Assembly (NCBI GenBank): GCA_033297075.1
Contig: MU858047.1
Location: 1 to 64,000 of the forward strand
DNA from: Rhypophila decipiens
Taxonomy: Eukaryota > Ascomycota > Sordariomycetes > Sordariales > Naviculisporaceae
Direction: 5' to 3'
DNA length: 64,000 nt
The stretch's first letter is position 1; each line of letters starts with the position of its first letter. The notes below the pieces were generated by a model. The model did no database searches, was not told the DNA's origin, and was given only the letters and a program-made list of their open reading frames with translations. Below, one piece after another: positions 33,759 through 45,862 of this stretch. A program made the position numbers and the translations under genes.

Positions 33759-36458
33759 ATGACTTCGTGGGTTGGCACTCGCTCTAGCGCCACGCTATCA
33801 CAGATTGACTCCGTCGTCCGCGCAATCCGCCGCACGCCAATTATCGATCATCATGCACATCCACTCCTCAAGTTAGAGTCCCAAGGCAAAATTCCACTCA
33901 TCTCCATCACCACTGAGGCTGGAGGGGATGCTATACACGCAGCTACCACTTCCCTCCCTCACCTCCGTGCGGTGAGGCAGCTGGCCAAGGTGCTCAAATG
34001 CGGCTACACGTGGGAGTCGGTCGTTGCAGCCATTGAGCAAAAGCGGCTCAACTCGCCCGAGGACTGGACTGCCCAGTGTCTCTCTGGAATCGAGTCCATC
34101 TTGCTCGACGACGGCTTAGATGGCGAAGATGAAGGTGAAGAGTACACCTGGCATGATGACTACATTCGGAGCGGGTGCAAGCGTATCGTACGGATTGAAA
34201 AGGTCGCTGCCGATATCATCTCTAAAATTGGCATGGAACTCGACAACTCGAGCCACCCAACCGACGATGTTATTGACGAGGCTTTCAACCAATGGATCCA
34301 GCAATTCGATGCTCATATCTTGGCTGCCCTTGAAGACCCAGAAGTTGTTGGCTTCAAATCGGTAGTCTGTTATCGGACTGGTCTGGATGTGGCCAAGGCA
34401 GTGGACGAGGACGCGGCTACCAGCGCCTTCAACGAGATCATTACCAACTTTGCCCTGCTGGATTTCCGCCGCTTGCAAGAAAAGAGCCTGAATGACCTCG
34501 TGGTCCACCGCACTGCCATGCTCATTCGTGACAGCAGCTCGCGGGAAAAGAAGCCGCTACAATTTCACACTGGTCTGGGAGATAATGATATCTCTCTAGC
34601 GAAGTCCTCACCGTCACATCTGCAGGACTTTATTCGTGCATTTCCCATGGTTCCCATCGTCCTCCTTCATGCCGGCTACCCATTCACCCGTGAGGTTGGA
34701 TATTTGGCGTCAGTGTACGAGAACGTTTATGCCGACATAGGCGAGGTTTTCCCTTGCGTCAGCCAGGATGGACAAGAGCGGATTCTGAGGCAGATTTTGG
34801 AGATTTGCCCATGGTCCAAGATCCTTTGGAGTACCGATGGTCACTGGTTTCCCGAGACATATCTCCTTGCAATTCTTCAGATGCGCGAAGCGTTCGAGAC
34901 TGTAAGTTTTTAGTTTCTCCTAATCAGGTTGAGTTTCTTTGAACTGACCTAAGACCAGGTGCTCTGCGATTACGTTCGCAAAGGCCACCTTGGGTGGAGG
35001 GCAGCACTCGAGCTCGTTCAAACTCTCCTTTTCAAAAATGCGAACAAGCTCTATCACTTGGGCCTCGAGCTCATTGAGCTGGAAGAGGAATCTGATATCG
35101 AGCTCGGTCCTCACGCCAGTGACATGGAGCTCCTGCAAGCATTCCTGAAAGACGAGTCTCCTCCTGATTTCGTGCGGATTTGCTGGAATGATTTTACCGC
35201 ATCGTCTCGAATGCGGATGGTTCCTTTCAGAAAGTTCTTGAGTCTCTTGAACGATGGCCAATCAACCGATATTGGCATCACAAAGGCTGTCTTCGGTTTG
35301 ATCCAGAACGACTGGCTTATGCCAGGTGTTTCGGCAACAGGAGAGTATCGTCTGCATCCTGATTTCTCCTCGCTCAAAAAGGGCCCCATTGAAGGGCATA
35401 TCAGCATGTACGCCGAGTTCCGTGAGAAGTCGGGCGCTCGGGTCGCCTTGTGTCCCCGTTCTCTCCTTCAACGCGCGGTGGAGTTTGGGGGTGAGAACAA
35501 GCTCACCTTCCTGCTGGGGTTCGAGATTGAGTTCATGCTACTGGAGCGTTTCGAGCGGAACCATGTCGGCGCGTCCAGCGCACGTTACGGCACACTCACG
35601 ACAGACGGACATGCGTGGTCCGTCTCTCGTTACTTCGCCGACCCTAAGATATCCAAACTCTTGCGAGACATAGTGACGGAATTGGAGGATATGGGCATTT
35701 TTGTCGAGCAGCTCCACGCCGAGAGCGCAACTGGCCAATTCGAGCTGATCCTTCCGCCCCTTCCACCGGTCGAAGCAGTCGATACACTACTCCATACTCG
35801 GGATGTGATGAGCGCACTCGCCACCGCAGCCGGATTCAAGATCACCCTGCACCCCAAGCCACTTGCCAATGCGATTGGTACTGCCGCACATACCCACATG
35901 TCTATTTCTTCCCCAAATGGGTCCAAGCCGGAAGTGTACGAGTCTTTCTATGCCGGGATATTGAAGCACTTGCGCGGTATCACCGCTTTCACGTATAGCA
36001 ACCCGGCCTCTTTTGAGCGTCTGGCCGACGGGGTCTGGGCGGGCGGTAGATGGGTGACGTGGGGAACACAGAATCGTGAGACAGCACTGAGGAAGATCGA
36101 GGACAGCCACTGGGAGCTAAAGTCGATGGACGGCATGGCCAATCCCTATTTTGCCATGGGGGCTGTCCTGCTGGCCGGAACACATGGTGTGAAGAACAAG
36201 GAAAAGATGACGTGGGGAGACTGCGAGATTGACCCAGCGAAACTGACGGGGAATGACAGAAAGGAGCTGGGAGTGAAGGAAATGTTGCCCGCGAGCGTGG
36301 AGGAGGCGCTGAAGGCACTCAAGGACGACGAGGAGCTTGTGGGGTATCTGGGTGAAGAGCTTGTTGAACGATATGTGGCGCTGAAAGGATTCGAGATGGA
36401 TTTCTTGGGAGAGATGACAGAGGATGAGAGACGGGGATGGCTTCTGGAGCGATACTGA
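33759..36458 (+). CDS. fluG: FluG-type amidohydrolase/glutamine synthetase I-like fusion protein
   Basis: Exons 33759-34901 and 34959-36458 (donor GTAAGT, branch CTGAC, acceptor CCAG, phase 0) give 880 aa, close to the about 865 aa of Aspergillus FluG. The first half is an amidohydrolase-like TIM barrel with the metal-binding HHAHP at residues 31-35 and later LHAGYPFTREVGYLA and STDGHWFPE. The second half is a glutamine-synthetase-I-like domain (GFEIEFMLL, ESATGQFELILPP, THMSIS, RLADGVWAGGRWVTWG, NRETALR). In Aspergillus nidulans FluG is needed to make an extracellular signal that starts asexual sporulation through BrlA. Whether either half is enzymatically active is not certain for the family. 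The single intron sits close to the junction of the two halves. No frameshift is seen. Confidence 0.93.
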
Positions 36459-37415
36459 GTTGCTCTCTCCTATTGCATCTTGGCGGTTTTCGATGATCGA
36501 TCAGTAGATGAAGATGTCAACCTGAACTCTTGTACGGACTATGATAACACATCAAGTCGATAACTGTCCCATATTCACAGGAGTGTACCAATAATTTGTT
36601 GAACAAGTTGTGATTCGTGACGTTAGGCGGCTCTGTATTGTTGGTAAAATCGTGAAATTCTGGCCGGGACCCGGAATCCCACATTGAAGAGCCCCACCCC
36701 TTAGTGGGATGCACACGCCGCACGATCGCATGAGGCCCGCCAACTGCCAATTGGAAGCTTCCTCTTCAGCCTATCCGTATTGGACGCCCACTTTCCAGGG
36801 GATCTTCGCCAAGCCGAGCCCCTGTCGAGCGGGTGGCTCGCAACGGTCCCAAGAAGTTTTGGTCAAGCTGTCCTTAACATTTGGACGCCTGGCCTCGTGC
36901 AAAGCTTCAGCCGCGAATGGGAATACATTCTGCGCAGCAACACCACGATTCCCCGTGTCTGATCAATCATCTGCAATTGACCGGGTCTAATAGAATTATT
37001 CTTGTTTCATTCTTTAACTATTTTTTTCTTTGATTCTTTGCGCCAGTGGGACTCAGATCCCTTCCCTCCAAAGTTATCCAATGCAGACTTGAATAGACCC
37101 TGCATTTCCCAACAGGGTCACTCAACGACGACGAAACGAGCGAAGCCGACAACCGGCTGGACGAAGCGTACCGCAGATAGATTCTTACACTGTGGACTAT
37201 TATATGCGACAGTACGGAGCATAGGGAAACAGACGCGAAATATATTCATACACTTGTTTGGTGGGGACGAAGGGAGCCGGATCGCAAAAGCTCCAAGGCG
37301 ATCGCGACATTAACAGAGCACGAAGCTTCGTTACACGGAAACACTTTGTGCAAGCACACAAAAGCACATATCCCTGTGACTATCGACGGCTGCTGTCCGT
37401 CATAACTAGGGAGTC
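36459..37415. other. Promoter region of the Erv41 gene
   Basis: About 0.96 kb between two plus-strand genes. A T-rich patch at 37000-37040 is followed by C-rich leader sequence. The frames at 36709-36990 and 37002-37313 show no features. Confidence 0.4.
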
Positions 37416-38726
37416 ATGATGAACGGGTACGAGAAACACGAGCTGGACGAGGACTCGTTTGGTCCAAAGAGTGGAGGAATCGTTGCGGCTTTCGATGCTT
37501 TTCGTAAGTTCGGGTTCTGTTTTCCAGTGCCAGACAATTGGCTGTATATCGGGTTTACTAATGCTAGACTTTTCCCCCAATCAACAGCCAAAGCAAAACC
37601 GCAATACATCGAGCACACAGCCGGCGGCGGAAAATGGACAGTCGCAATGTCCATCCTCAGTATAATTCTGCTCTGGTCTGAGATTGGCCGTTGGTGGCGG
37701 GGCACAGAAATGCATACCTTTGCGGTGGAAAAGGGCGTATCCCACGAGCTGGACATCAACCTCGACATCGTAGTCAAGATGAAGTGCGACGACATCCACA
37801 TCAACGTCCAAGACGCCGCAGGCGACCGGATCCTCGCCGCGCAGAAGCTGTCCCGCGACCCGACAGTCTGGACCCAGTGGGTCGACGGCAAGGGAATGCA
37901 CAAACTGGGTCGGGATACGCACGGAAGGCTGATCACGGGAGAAGGATACACGACCATTGGACACGACGAAGGATTTGGCGAGGAGCACATTCACGATATC
38001 GTTGCGCTGGGCAGGAAGAAGGCTCGGTGGGGCAAGACGCCTAGGTTATGGGGTGCCACGCCGGACAGCTGCCGCATCTACGGCACCCTCGAGCTGAACA
38101 AGGTGCAAGGAGACTTCCATATCACTGCTAGAGGTCACGGGTATATGGAGTTTGGGGAGCATTTGGATCATACCGGTATGTCTCTTCGGTCCCGGGCACA
38201 TCGTAGCCACATTTACTAACCATTGCTGCGTTAAATAGCATTCAACTTCTCCCACATAATCTCGGAGCTCTCCTTCGGACCGTTCCTGCCATCCCTCGTC
38301 AATCCTCTCGACCAGACCGTCAACACCGCCCCAGCCAACTTCCACAAGTTCCAGTATTTCATGTCCATCGTGCCAACAGCCTACAGCGTGGGCCACCCGG
38401 ACGAGAGAGGGTCGGTATCGATCCGGACGAACCAGTACGCCGTGACGGAGCAGAGCCAGGAGATCAACGATAGAGTCATCCCCGGCATCTTCTTCAAGTA
38501 CGACATTGAGCCTATCCTGCTGAACATTGTCGAGGACAGGGATAGTCTGTTTGTGTTTTTTATCAAGCTTGTCAATGTTCTCAGCGGCGCGTTGGTTGCT
38601 GGGCATTGGGGGTTTAGGTTGAGCGACTGGGTGAACGAGGTCTGGGGGAGGAGGAGGAGGAGCGGGCCTAGTCAAGGTATGTTGGGCGGTGGGAGTGGCA
38701 ATGGCAAGGGGGGCTTTGATGATTAA
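37416..38726 (+). CDS. COPII-vesicle/ERGIC cargo receptor subunit Erv41
   Basis: Exons 37416-37503, 37588-38175 and 38239-38726 give 387 aa. Erv41 and Erv46 form a complex that cycles between the ER and early Golgi and retrieves escaped ER residents. The protein begins with a short cytosolic tail ending FDAFPKAKPQYIEHTAGGGK, where the proline is rebuilt across intron 1. A first membrane segment follows (about residues 50-65). A large lumenal domain holds MKCDDIHINVQDAAGDRI and CRIYGTLELNKVQGDFHI. A second membrane segment lies near the C-terminus (FVFFIKLVNVLSGALVAG), then a basic Gly/Ser-rich tail. Intron 1 is 84 bp, a multiple of three without stops, so retention would insert 28 residues. 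The FDAFPK junction argues that it is spliced. The CxxC-bearing segment typical of Erv46 is absent, favouring Erv41. Confidence 0.88.
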
Positions 38727-41700
38727 ATTTAGCTAAGAAAGGAGAGGGTTGGGCTGGCTAAAAGGTTATATACAGTGCATATGAATAGCATTTTGATTTC
38801 TTTTTGACTAACTGGGGTTTTCTGTCTTGGATCGTTTGGGTCGGTGCAATGGATGATTCATTGATTGGTTGGTTTCTTTCTGTTTTACTTTTGGGAGTCT
38901 GTCGTTCTTGGTTGTGTTCTTGATTGTACGGTATACCATTGTTTTTCTTACCTATAAAATTAGTTCCTTCATGCTCATATGACTCCTCGTTCTGGTTGAG
39001 AAGATTTGATCCCTTCGTCCTATTCTATATCTAAAATTGCAGTAGGGGGTGTTCGAGGGCTGGTTTCTTCTTTTTTTTTCGAAAAGAAAAAAATTCTTTA
39101 AGGCCTTTGAATTTATATTCGCGAATGAACTCGTTCTAGCTTGGCTTGGTGATTTTTGAACCTGAATCTCGATATTTCTGATAATCGGCCCCCTCTGACG
39201 GAATATTTACCAGCCCGTCCAACGTCCGAACTGAACCGAAACCTCTCTCGAGAGAAAGGCCAGAAGATGACAGATATAGTGTTGCACTCCTTGGGCGTCC
39301 CCAAGGACTACAACACGTCGAGTATCCCGTGCACTAACCAATTACACCATACACGCATGCCAATTTATCGCGAATTCATTTTGCGAATTTGGTGAAAGTT
39401 TTCGAGCTTGTGACTGGTTATATAGTGGGGTTATGGTGTGACTTTTCAGAGGAAACAAGACTCCGGATCACATCCAAATAACTGCACATCCGGGTTATTA
39501 GATCGTCAATGACAATCAGTACACTATATTAGTAGCAGTGAACACAAGCAAGCATGTGATCCTCGGGTCCTGGTCGGTTATGAGTTATGACGCAAAAACG
39601 TCGAATAACCGACCAGCCGGTCTAGAGATTTCCAGAATCTGGGGAAACAGGGCATAAAGTGGGATGGGATCATGGAAATGGATTCAAGGTCCCTGATCGT
39701 GAGGTCGTACCGGAGATAATTCTAGACCATACTGGTACCCTGTGGTGGGGGAGGTTGGTACTTGAGCCCTAGAGTATGTAGTTCGTGTAAGGGGAGACAT
39801 ATTTGGACTTTCACTTGACATGTGATACTGTAGGTATGTACCACCAGCCTCCATCGAGTTGGTACTAGGCACTGCGCAATTTTGGCATCAAGACAACAGC
39901 TGGATCTTGATGGCCGACGACGCCATGGGCCATTCCATGATCTTTGCAGGTACGTACGTATAGCATGTTGCTGCTGCCATGGTAAAAGGGGTAGTCTTCC
40001 ACTGTTAAGGTTCAAGCAGGTGGCATATACTAATACCCCGTATCATGCAAACTGGTTCGAGGCTCTAGGTATGTACCTATGCATATGTATCCATCAGGTG
40101 TTTGTTACATGAAAATCGTTCCACATGGAGGCGAGAAGACAAGTTGCAGGTGTTGCCAATGTTCCTCGAGGGCTCCGGAAGGTCTTGGATTATCAGTATC
40201 TGAAAAGGCGATGCCGCTATTTTGATGTTCTAGAATCAGAGAGTCCCTCCGAGTTACCCCGGGGCTCTGAGATGCCGTAGTGTACCTACTCTGGATCTTG
40301 TTTAGGGATCTACTAGGGAATAAATAGATAGTCCCGGCCGGCGTTGAAGCTCGACTGATGCTTTGTTGCTTGGCCTGAGGCTGATGTTCTACCAATAATA
40401 GAGACAAGGAAGGCGCAAGAAAGAAACCATTCCAAACGGTATGAAGGTTCAGTACGGTACCATAATGATCTGGAATCAGCCCTAACTGGTGCAGGCTGTA
40501 GCAGATAAGATACATGTACGTGCATCACTCCGGTACGACGCGGGCGGGACGCTTCTCGGGAGCTATGCTTGAACTTGTTTTGTGCCCGGGCATGCCCGTT
40601 GCGGTCCGACCCCTCGCTGCTCCTGACGGACCTCCCAGAGTATGTACTGGCGTGCGCATAGCCTTGACTGATGTAAGAAGATCGTCACTATACATTGATT
40701 TGTGCAAGGTCGGGACTTTGAACGTGGTGGTGGTTTTGCCGTACTATTACCTCCAGTACTCCGTAGGCGGTGTGGTCTACAATCGTGGGGAAATGGCAGC
40801 GAACAAAAGGGGAATGATATGTAGTTTAGCGACGGAAGCCAAATCTGTCATCATATTGATTGAAAGTGAAGGCGTGGTGAGCAAACTTCAAACCTCTGCC
40901 TGTTTGGTTTAACCATTCAGGAGTAGATATCCAAGTGTGTCTTTCGGAACCATGTGGGATAGAGCTGTATTTCGAGGGGAGAGAGAACAAACAAACAAGC
41001 CGAGCTCTGCACACGTGTATGAGCAATTCCTTTGAGATTGAGTCAATTGCAGAAAATCCACTCCGAGCATTTTTCCCTCTTGGGTCAGATGACTCTTTGA
41101 CGCACTCCGCGTTTTATCCATTCCCCGCGTCGTGATGGAGGCCTGTGGACTTGAGTGGAGGAGACTGGGGAAGAGGCTCTGGAGAGTGAGGTTGGAGAAA
41201 AGGAGAGTCGACCGGGGTCGCAGGGCCAAGGTTGAAATAACGGCGGAGCTCGGCAATTCATCCCCGTCGTTGCGCTGGAGCTTTGTTGACACTGGTCGAT
41301 AGACTCCAACGAGTAAAATGCCGAGCTTGGCACCCGTGGCAGCTGTATGCCTTGTTGAGAAAGAAGCTCATTGATGATGAACACGGAACGGCAAATGGCC
41401 CAAGCTCCCGACTCAACAAAAAGTGGATGCTTGGATGGGCAGATTGACGAACCAGCAGTCCAGCGCTGGAGTGCTCCCCTGCACTCCCCACAGTTTGCAC
41501 TTATCGAGGTCAGCAGACCAGAAGGGTTTCTGAGACGAAATCCGATTCAGGCTCTTTTTTATTTTCTGTTTGCTGATAGCTTGATCCATGGACTCTCTGG
41601 GGTTTGGTGGATTCGACTATTGGGTAATTTCCTAGCTCGACCAGCTGCTGGGTAAGACCTGGCTGGCTGGCTGGCTGGCTACCTCCTTCCCAGCGACCGA

Positions 41701-42426
41701 AGAACAAGCAAGTTCTCAAAGAGCAGAGCAGCAAAACGGCTGGGAAAGGAAGACGAGATAAAGATCGTCGAAGCGATAATGGAAGGTTTGGTCTGGCTCA
41801 TATCTGATACACCCCAGCCTTTCCTCCTATCAGAGAGCACAGAGGAAAACAGCCGGGAACTACCGTAACGTTCTGCTAGCTTACAGGCCGTCTCAGAGAT
41901 AGGCACGTCTGTTCTTTGTGTCTGCTAATTATATGTGCATATTTGGAGTCGTTCGGAGCGGTCAACAAAGATGTACCGCGGTCAAATGTGTAACAACCAG
42001 AGCTGCGTTGTGATGGGCTCCATAGCCTCCATCTGGTAGAGATCCACAGGTACCTGTCCCATGGGTAGTACGATGATTACTACGATCAGGGGAGGACCGG
42101 GAGGTTGAACATTCCATGCATTCTTATTTCTTGTCCACCATACTTTGGCTTGGCCTTGGTTGAGAGTCACTGGGAGAGCCTTCCCTGTCCATCAAGAGTG
42201 AGTCGGAGGTCCGGGCTTCAACTTATATTTCAGCAGTCGCCCTCCCTCGTCCATTCCTCGAGCTTCACTTCTATCCCATTATCCTGTCGCCGCTGTCCTC
42301 CACACGTGTGTGTTCATCATCATTATCACCCATCCTACATCCTCAACCTGATTTCCATCTTCAATTGAACGAACTAGTCAAACGACATTGTCTCATCTGT
42401 TTTATACCATCACTACGACACGCAAC
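38727..42426. other. 3.7-kb gene-poor stretch
   Basis: No convincing coding exon over 3.7 kb. The tRNA-like/hairpin element at 39.28-39.36 kb is listed separately. Between 39.8 and 40.5 kb GTAC-containing palindromic words (GTACGTAC, GTATGTAC, ACATGTACGT) are frequent. A CTGG tetranucleotide run occurs at about 41662-41679. Frames such as 40514-40912 (132 codons) and 40909-41292 overlap each other and lack features. The last 300 bp are a C/T-rich promoter for the next gene. Confidence 0.4.
39279..39356 (-). other. tRNA-like A-box followed by a strong hairpin, possible Pol III/SINE-type relic
   Basis: On the minus strand TGGTGTAATTGG (39349-39338) matches the tRNA A-box TRGYNNARNNGG at every position, and the D-arm-like GTG...CAC surrounds it. 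Downstream, 39316-39279 folds into a 38-nt hairpin: GTGTTG/CAACAC (6 bp), a symmetric 3-nt bulge, TCCTTGGG/CCCAAGGA (8 bp) and a 4-nt loop. No anticodon or T-arm with GGTTCRA can be built, so it is not an intact tRNA. A weak B-box-like GGTTCAAAAATC lies 176 bp further on. A T-run follows near 39090. A tRNA-derived SINE or a degenerate tRNA is possible. Confidence 0.35.
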
Positions 42427-43400
42427 ATGACCCGAATCACGTCACCTCAGGCTGTCGCCAAATTTGCCCGCTCTATCAGCACAACCGCATCCGTTGCGAG
42501 ACCTACACATCTTCTTAACAATGGCTCCAAAGTCGCCAGCGCCGCTGGCAGGAAACGACAGAGTGTTGACGAGGTTGTAAAACCCGACGGTGCCGAAGTA
42601 AGTTGCTCTTGCTCACCGGCTGCTTTCCTAATTCGGCCATCTACACGGGCCGAGAAATTATCGGGCGCCGATTCACCGATAACCTTCATGCTCCTTCCCT
42701 CATCATCTTGGTTCCTTCCCACCTCACCCAAGCCTATCAATTGGGATCGGTTTTGGCAATGGAAATTTCACTTCATAATCCTGCATATAATCATACATCG
42801 CACCCATTCCTATTTCGACATGACACCCCTTATCGCCCGCTCAACAAAAACAAATTACCCCGGCCCCATAAAAAATGAATTAAACTAACACATTCCAACC
42901 AAAAACAGTACTCAACCTCAACCTCAACGCCCCACCGCCCACAAATCAACCCGGTCCAGCCTCGCAAAGTACCGCTAATGCAAGGCTTCCGCACCTCTGC
43001 GCCAAAACCGACCCGGCTCGATACCTCCACCATCGATTTCGCTTACCTCCCCAACCTGCACCAGGAGTCTTCTTACGACCCATATCTCAACATCCGCGTC
43101 CCCCTGTTGCCCGATTCCAAGGTCGTTCCCACCAACAGGCAACCTGAGCATTTTGACGCCCCTCTCCCCAAGCCGGAGATTGTTGTCCTCGCTGCCATCC
43201 CGGGCACCGTCTACACCGCTTCCGCCCTCACCGAGGTGGAGGGTATGGGCGTCGACGGCGTAGAACTGCGGTTCGCGCACGACCTCGAGGGGTCGAGTAG
43301 TAGTAACGACGAGTTGCTGGGTGGTCAGGGTATGATCAAGGATCTGTGGAAAGGCCTGGTGGACGATGTCCTCGGGCCTGCGAAGCCCAAGTTTGCCTGA
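42427..43400 (+). CDS. Hypothetical protein with a mitochondrial-type presequence
   Basis: Exons 42427-42597 and 42909-43400 (donor GTAAGT, branch CTAAC, acceptor AACAG, phase 0) give 220 aa. The N-terminus (TRITSPQAVAKFARSISTTA) is rich in Arg, Ser and Ala with no acidic residue, which fits a mitochondrial targeting peptide. A second stretch (PRKVPLMQGFRTSAPKPTRL) also looks like presequence material. The C-terminal part is a compact segment with YDPYLNIRVPLLPD, PEIVVLAAIPGTVYTASALT and a short acidic helix. The intron is long (311 bp) for this locus. An in-frame ATG at 42388 would add 13 residues, but 42427 gives the better presequence. I do not recognise the family. Confidence 0.72.
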
Positions 43401-43924
43401 TTTACCTGCGCTTTTGTTCTACATCTTTGGCCTTGCGATTTGCTTTCACCACACCCTCTCTTTTTACTACGCTGCCTTTGTAATTCTGGTTTTTTTTGTC
43501 GCCCGCTCCTCGAAGAAGCGAGTTGAGTGGCTTACTGTTGTCGGTCAGGACAAGACGGCACTTTGCAACCTCACCACCACCACTATGAATGAGAGGATTG
43601 GTCGGTTGAGAATCTATATAGGATGATGAATGAACTCGCGACACCGGGGAGAACTGAACCGGTCGTTGCTTTCTGACGCTGAACTGCGCTTTCTTTTTCT
43701 GATCTGCTGGTTGCATCAATGTGTTTGTATTTGTTGCCATCGCGAAACATTCTTCCCAGTTATCTTAATCTTCCTATTGGCTTCTGACTGTCCCATTGGA
43801 ATCATAGTAAGGAAAAGTGATTGAGTTTTTACAGAAGAAAGCAACGCATTCCCATTGTCATATTTTATTATAATCTGCACCATGAATCTTCAGCGATACC
43901 AAAGTCTGGTAGGGCCGGGTACCC
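43401..43924. other. Convergent intergenic region, no gene seen
   Basis: T-rich 3' flanks of two converging genes. Frames on both strands here are low-complexity Phe/Leu or Lys-rich and are not called. Confidence 0.4.
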
Positions 43925-45072
43925 TTATTTATTCTCCTCCTCCTTATCCTCCGGAAGACTCATCTCATAAACAATATCTGACCGCATGGTATACTTGATA
44001 CCCTTCTTCACGTCGTCGCCAGAGTGCAACAGTCCGTGGTGTTGGAAAATGAGGACCCTGCCGGCCTTGGGGTCCACGTCGACCTTGCGTTTCTCGTCCC
44101 GGCACAAGAAAGATGTTGCTCCGCCGACGAGGTCGACTGAGTCGTCGTTTGTTACTTGCTGCGAGTCGTTTAGGTAGAGGTGGATTGTGAAGAGGGTTTT
44201 TAGGGTCTTGCCTTCGGGGGTTTGTTCTATGTAGGCGCTGTCGCAGTGTGCTGGAGGGGGAAAGAAATGTAAGCAATTCTGGGGATGAGATTCGGTATCA
44301 TGGCGCCAACTGAGAGAATGATGCGTCTGATGAAGTTTATAGATGATTGCGGCTGGGGAAAAAAAAGGGGGCGGTAAAACAAAAGTCAAAAAAGAAACTT
44401 ACGCTTAAAAAACTGTCCACCCCCATACTTGAGAAACCTCATCCGCTTATTAACCTTTCTAAACTCCCACCTTGCGTCTGCAAGCCTGAAATTCCGCTCA
44501 GTCCCCGTAAGCCGTGGTTCATTCTCAATGACAGCCAGCCTCTCCCTCAAGCCTGGGGCACGCAGGCAGCGCTCCCAAATACGATCGACCACCTCCTGCT
44601 GGTCCCAGATAATCCGATCGCTATTCCTATAGTGTGGGATAAGAATCTCAAACCCCCCGCCCATGTTGACCAGTGCCGGACCCCAAGAAGACAATGTCTG
44701 CCCGTCATCTGAGGGCGTCTTGTGGTGCTCCGGTACGCTTTGCTCTGCGAGATTCAGGAGGGCGGTACATTCGCTTGGGCTTAGGACATTGTCGAGTACG
44801 ACGGCGTAGTACCCTTCTCGCTCGGGGATGGCGGTCTTGGACCAGTCTATGGGTGTTAGAGTCAAGGGTTGAAGGTCGGGAGGGTCGACCGTCAGAAAGT
44901 CGGAAGGGATGGGCACGTCGTTGAAGTCGTATAAAGTCTGGATGGGTTTATTGGGTTTGGCTGCGCTGGTTGGTTGAGGAGTGACCTTGTCACTTTCTTT
45001 ACTGCCGGAAGGACGGATGGGAGCATCGGGGTCGAATTTCTTCTTGCCCCAACCGAGGATGGAACTCAACAT
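43925..45072 (-). CDS. Prolyl 4-hydroxylase-like 2-oxoglutarate/Fe(II) dioxygenase
   Basis: Exons 45072-44403 and 44250-43925 (donor GTAAGT, acceptor CTCCAG, phase 1) give 331 aa. The double-stranded beta-helix domain follows an unstructured N-terminus of about 50 residues. Iron ligands are seen as His225 and Asp227 in FFKPHCDSAY and His299 in HHGLLHSGDD. Lys309 lies ten residues after His299, the spacing used by prolyl 4-hydroxylases to bind 2-oxoglutarate. The proline in FKPHCD is rebuilt across the intron. The substrate is unknown. There is no signal peptide, so a cytosolic or nuclear target is more likely than collagen-like secreted protein. Similar fungal proteins are usually annotated only as oxidoreductase-domain proteins. 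Confidence 0.85.
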
Positions 45073-45862
45073 GTTGGGTAGGACTGTTTTGACGAGGACT
45101 TCTGTTTTGTTCGTGAGGGTTGCTCTGGTGATGAATGGATGAGGCTATATCGTTTGCAAACAAGCTGCAATGCGTTGTGGTAATGTACGTAACCAAAAGC
45201 GCCCTGTCTCGTGTTTGTGTGTGTGTTTGTTGTTGTTGTTGTTGTTGTTGTTGAACGAGAAAATCAGGATTTGAAAAGTCAAAACGGCCAGTGACTCATC
45301 GGTTTTTGACTCTGGCTGATGCAGTCATGTAATTCAAGTTAAATTCGGCGGTGATGTATTAGTTTTTGTATTATACTTTATATCGGACGAGGTGGACTTA
45401 TGCCCAGGCACCGCCCAAAAGTTGTGGAGCAGAGAAAGCGAGAGTGCTCACTCCGAGGGGCTGAATGACAGGCAACCACTCAAACAACAAGGCTGCCACC
45501 ACTCACATCTCATTGAGCCTAACTAGGCACAAACATGGGAGTTTTGATACAGAGGATGAGACGATGAGTGCCTCGATATTTCAATCCAATACGGGTGTAA
45601 TTATTGGCTTGTTTCAAGCCTGGCCGTCGTATTCTGTACAACCGTTCTCTCGGACTCGTGATGCTGGCTGGTGAGGCTCAAGTACTCTCTCAATGACGAA
45701 CAGTCATAGTGTTAGAATAGCTGCTGTATTGAGTCCACAGCTTGAACACTTGACACGAAACTGAATAACGGAAATTAAAAGAAATTAAAAATGTAAGGCT
45801 TTCGCCTGTCTATTAAAGTGCTTTATACAAGTCTCGAAACATATTTTATTTCATGCTCCCTC
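45073..45862. other. Intergenic region with a TTG microsatellite
   Basis: Promoter and leader of the dioxygenase gene plus the 3' flank of the ADCK1-like gene. Nine TTG units lie at 45227-45253, just after a short GT run. No gene is seen. Confidence 0.45.
45227..45253. repeat. TTG microsatellite, nine units
   Basis: Perfect (TTG)9, about 155-180 bp upstream of the dioxygenase start codon and therefore probably in its promoter or leader. Confidence 0.9.

Noticed and set aside
40514..40912. 132-codon plus-strand frame with an ATG
   Set aside because: Composition is not protein-like around the GTAC-rich region and nothing resembles a domain. Cannot be supported without transcripts.
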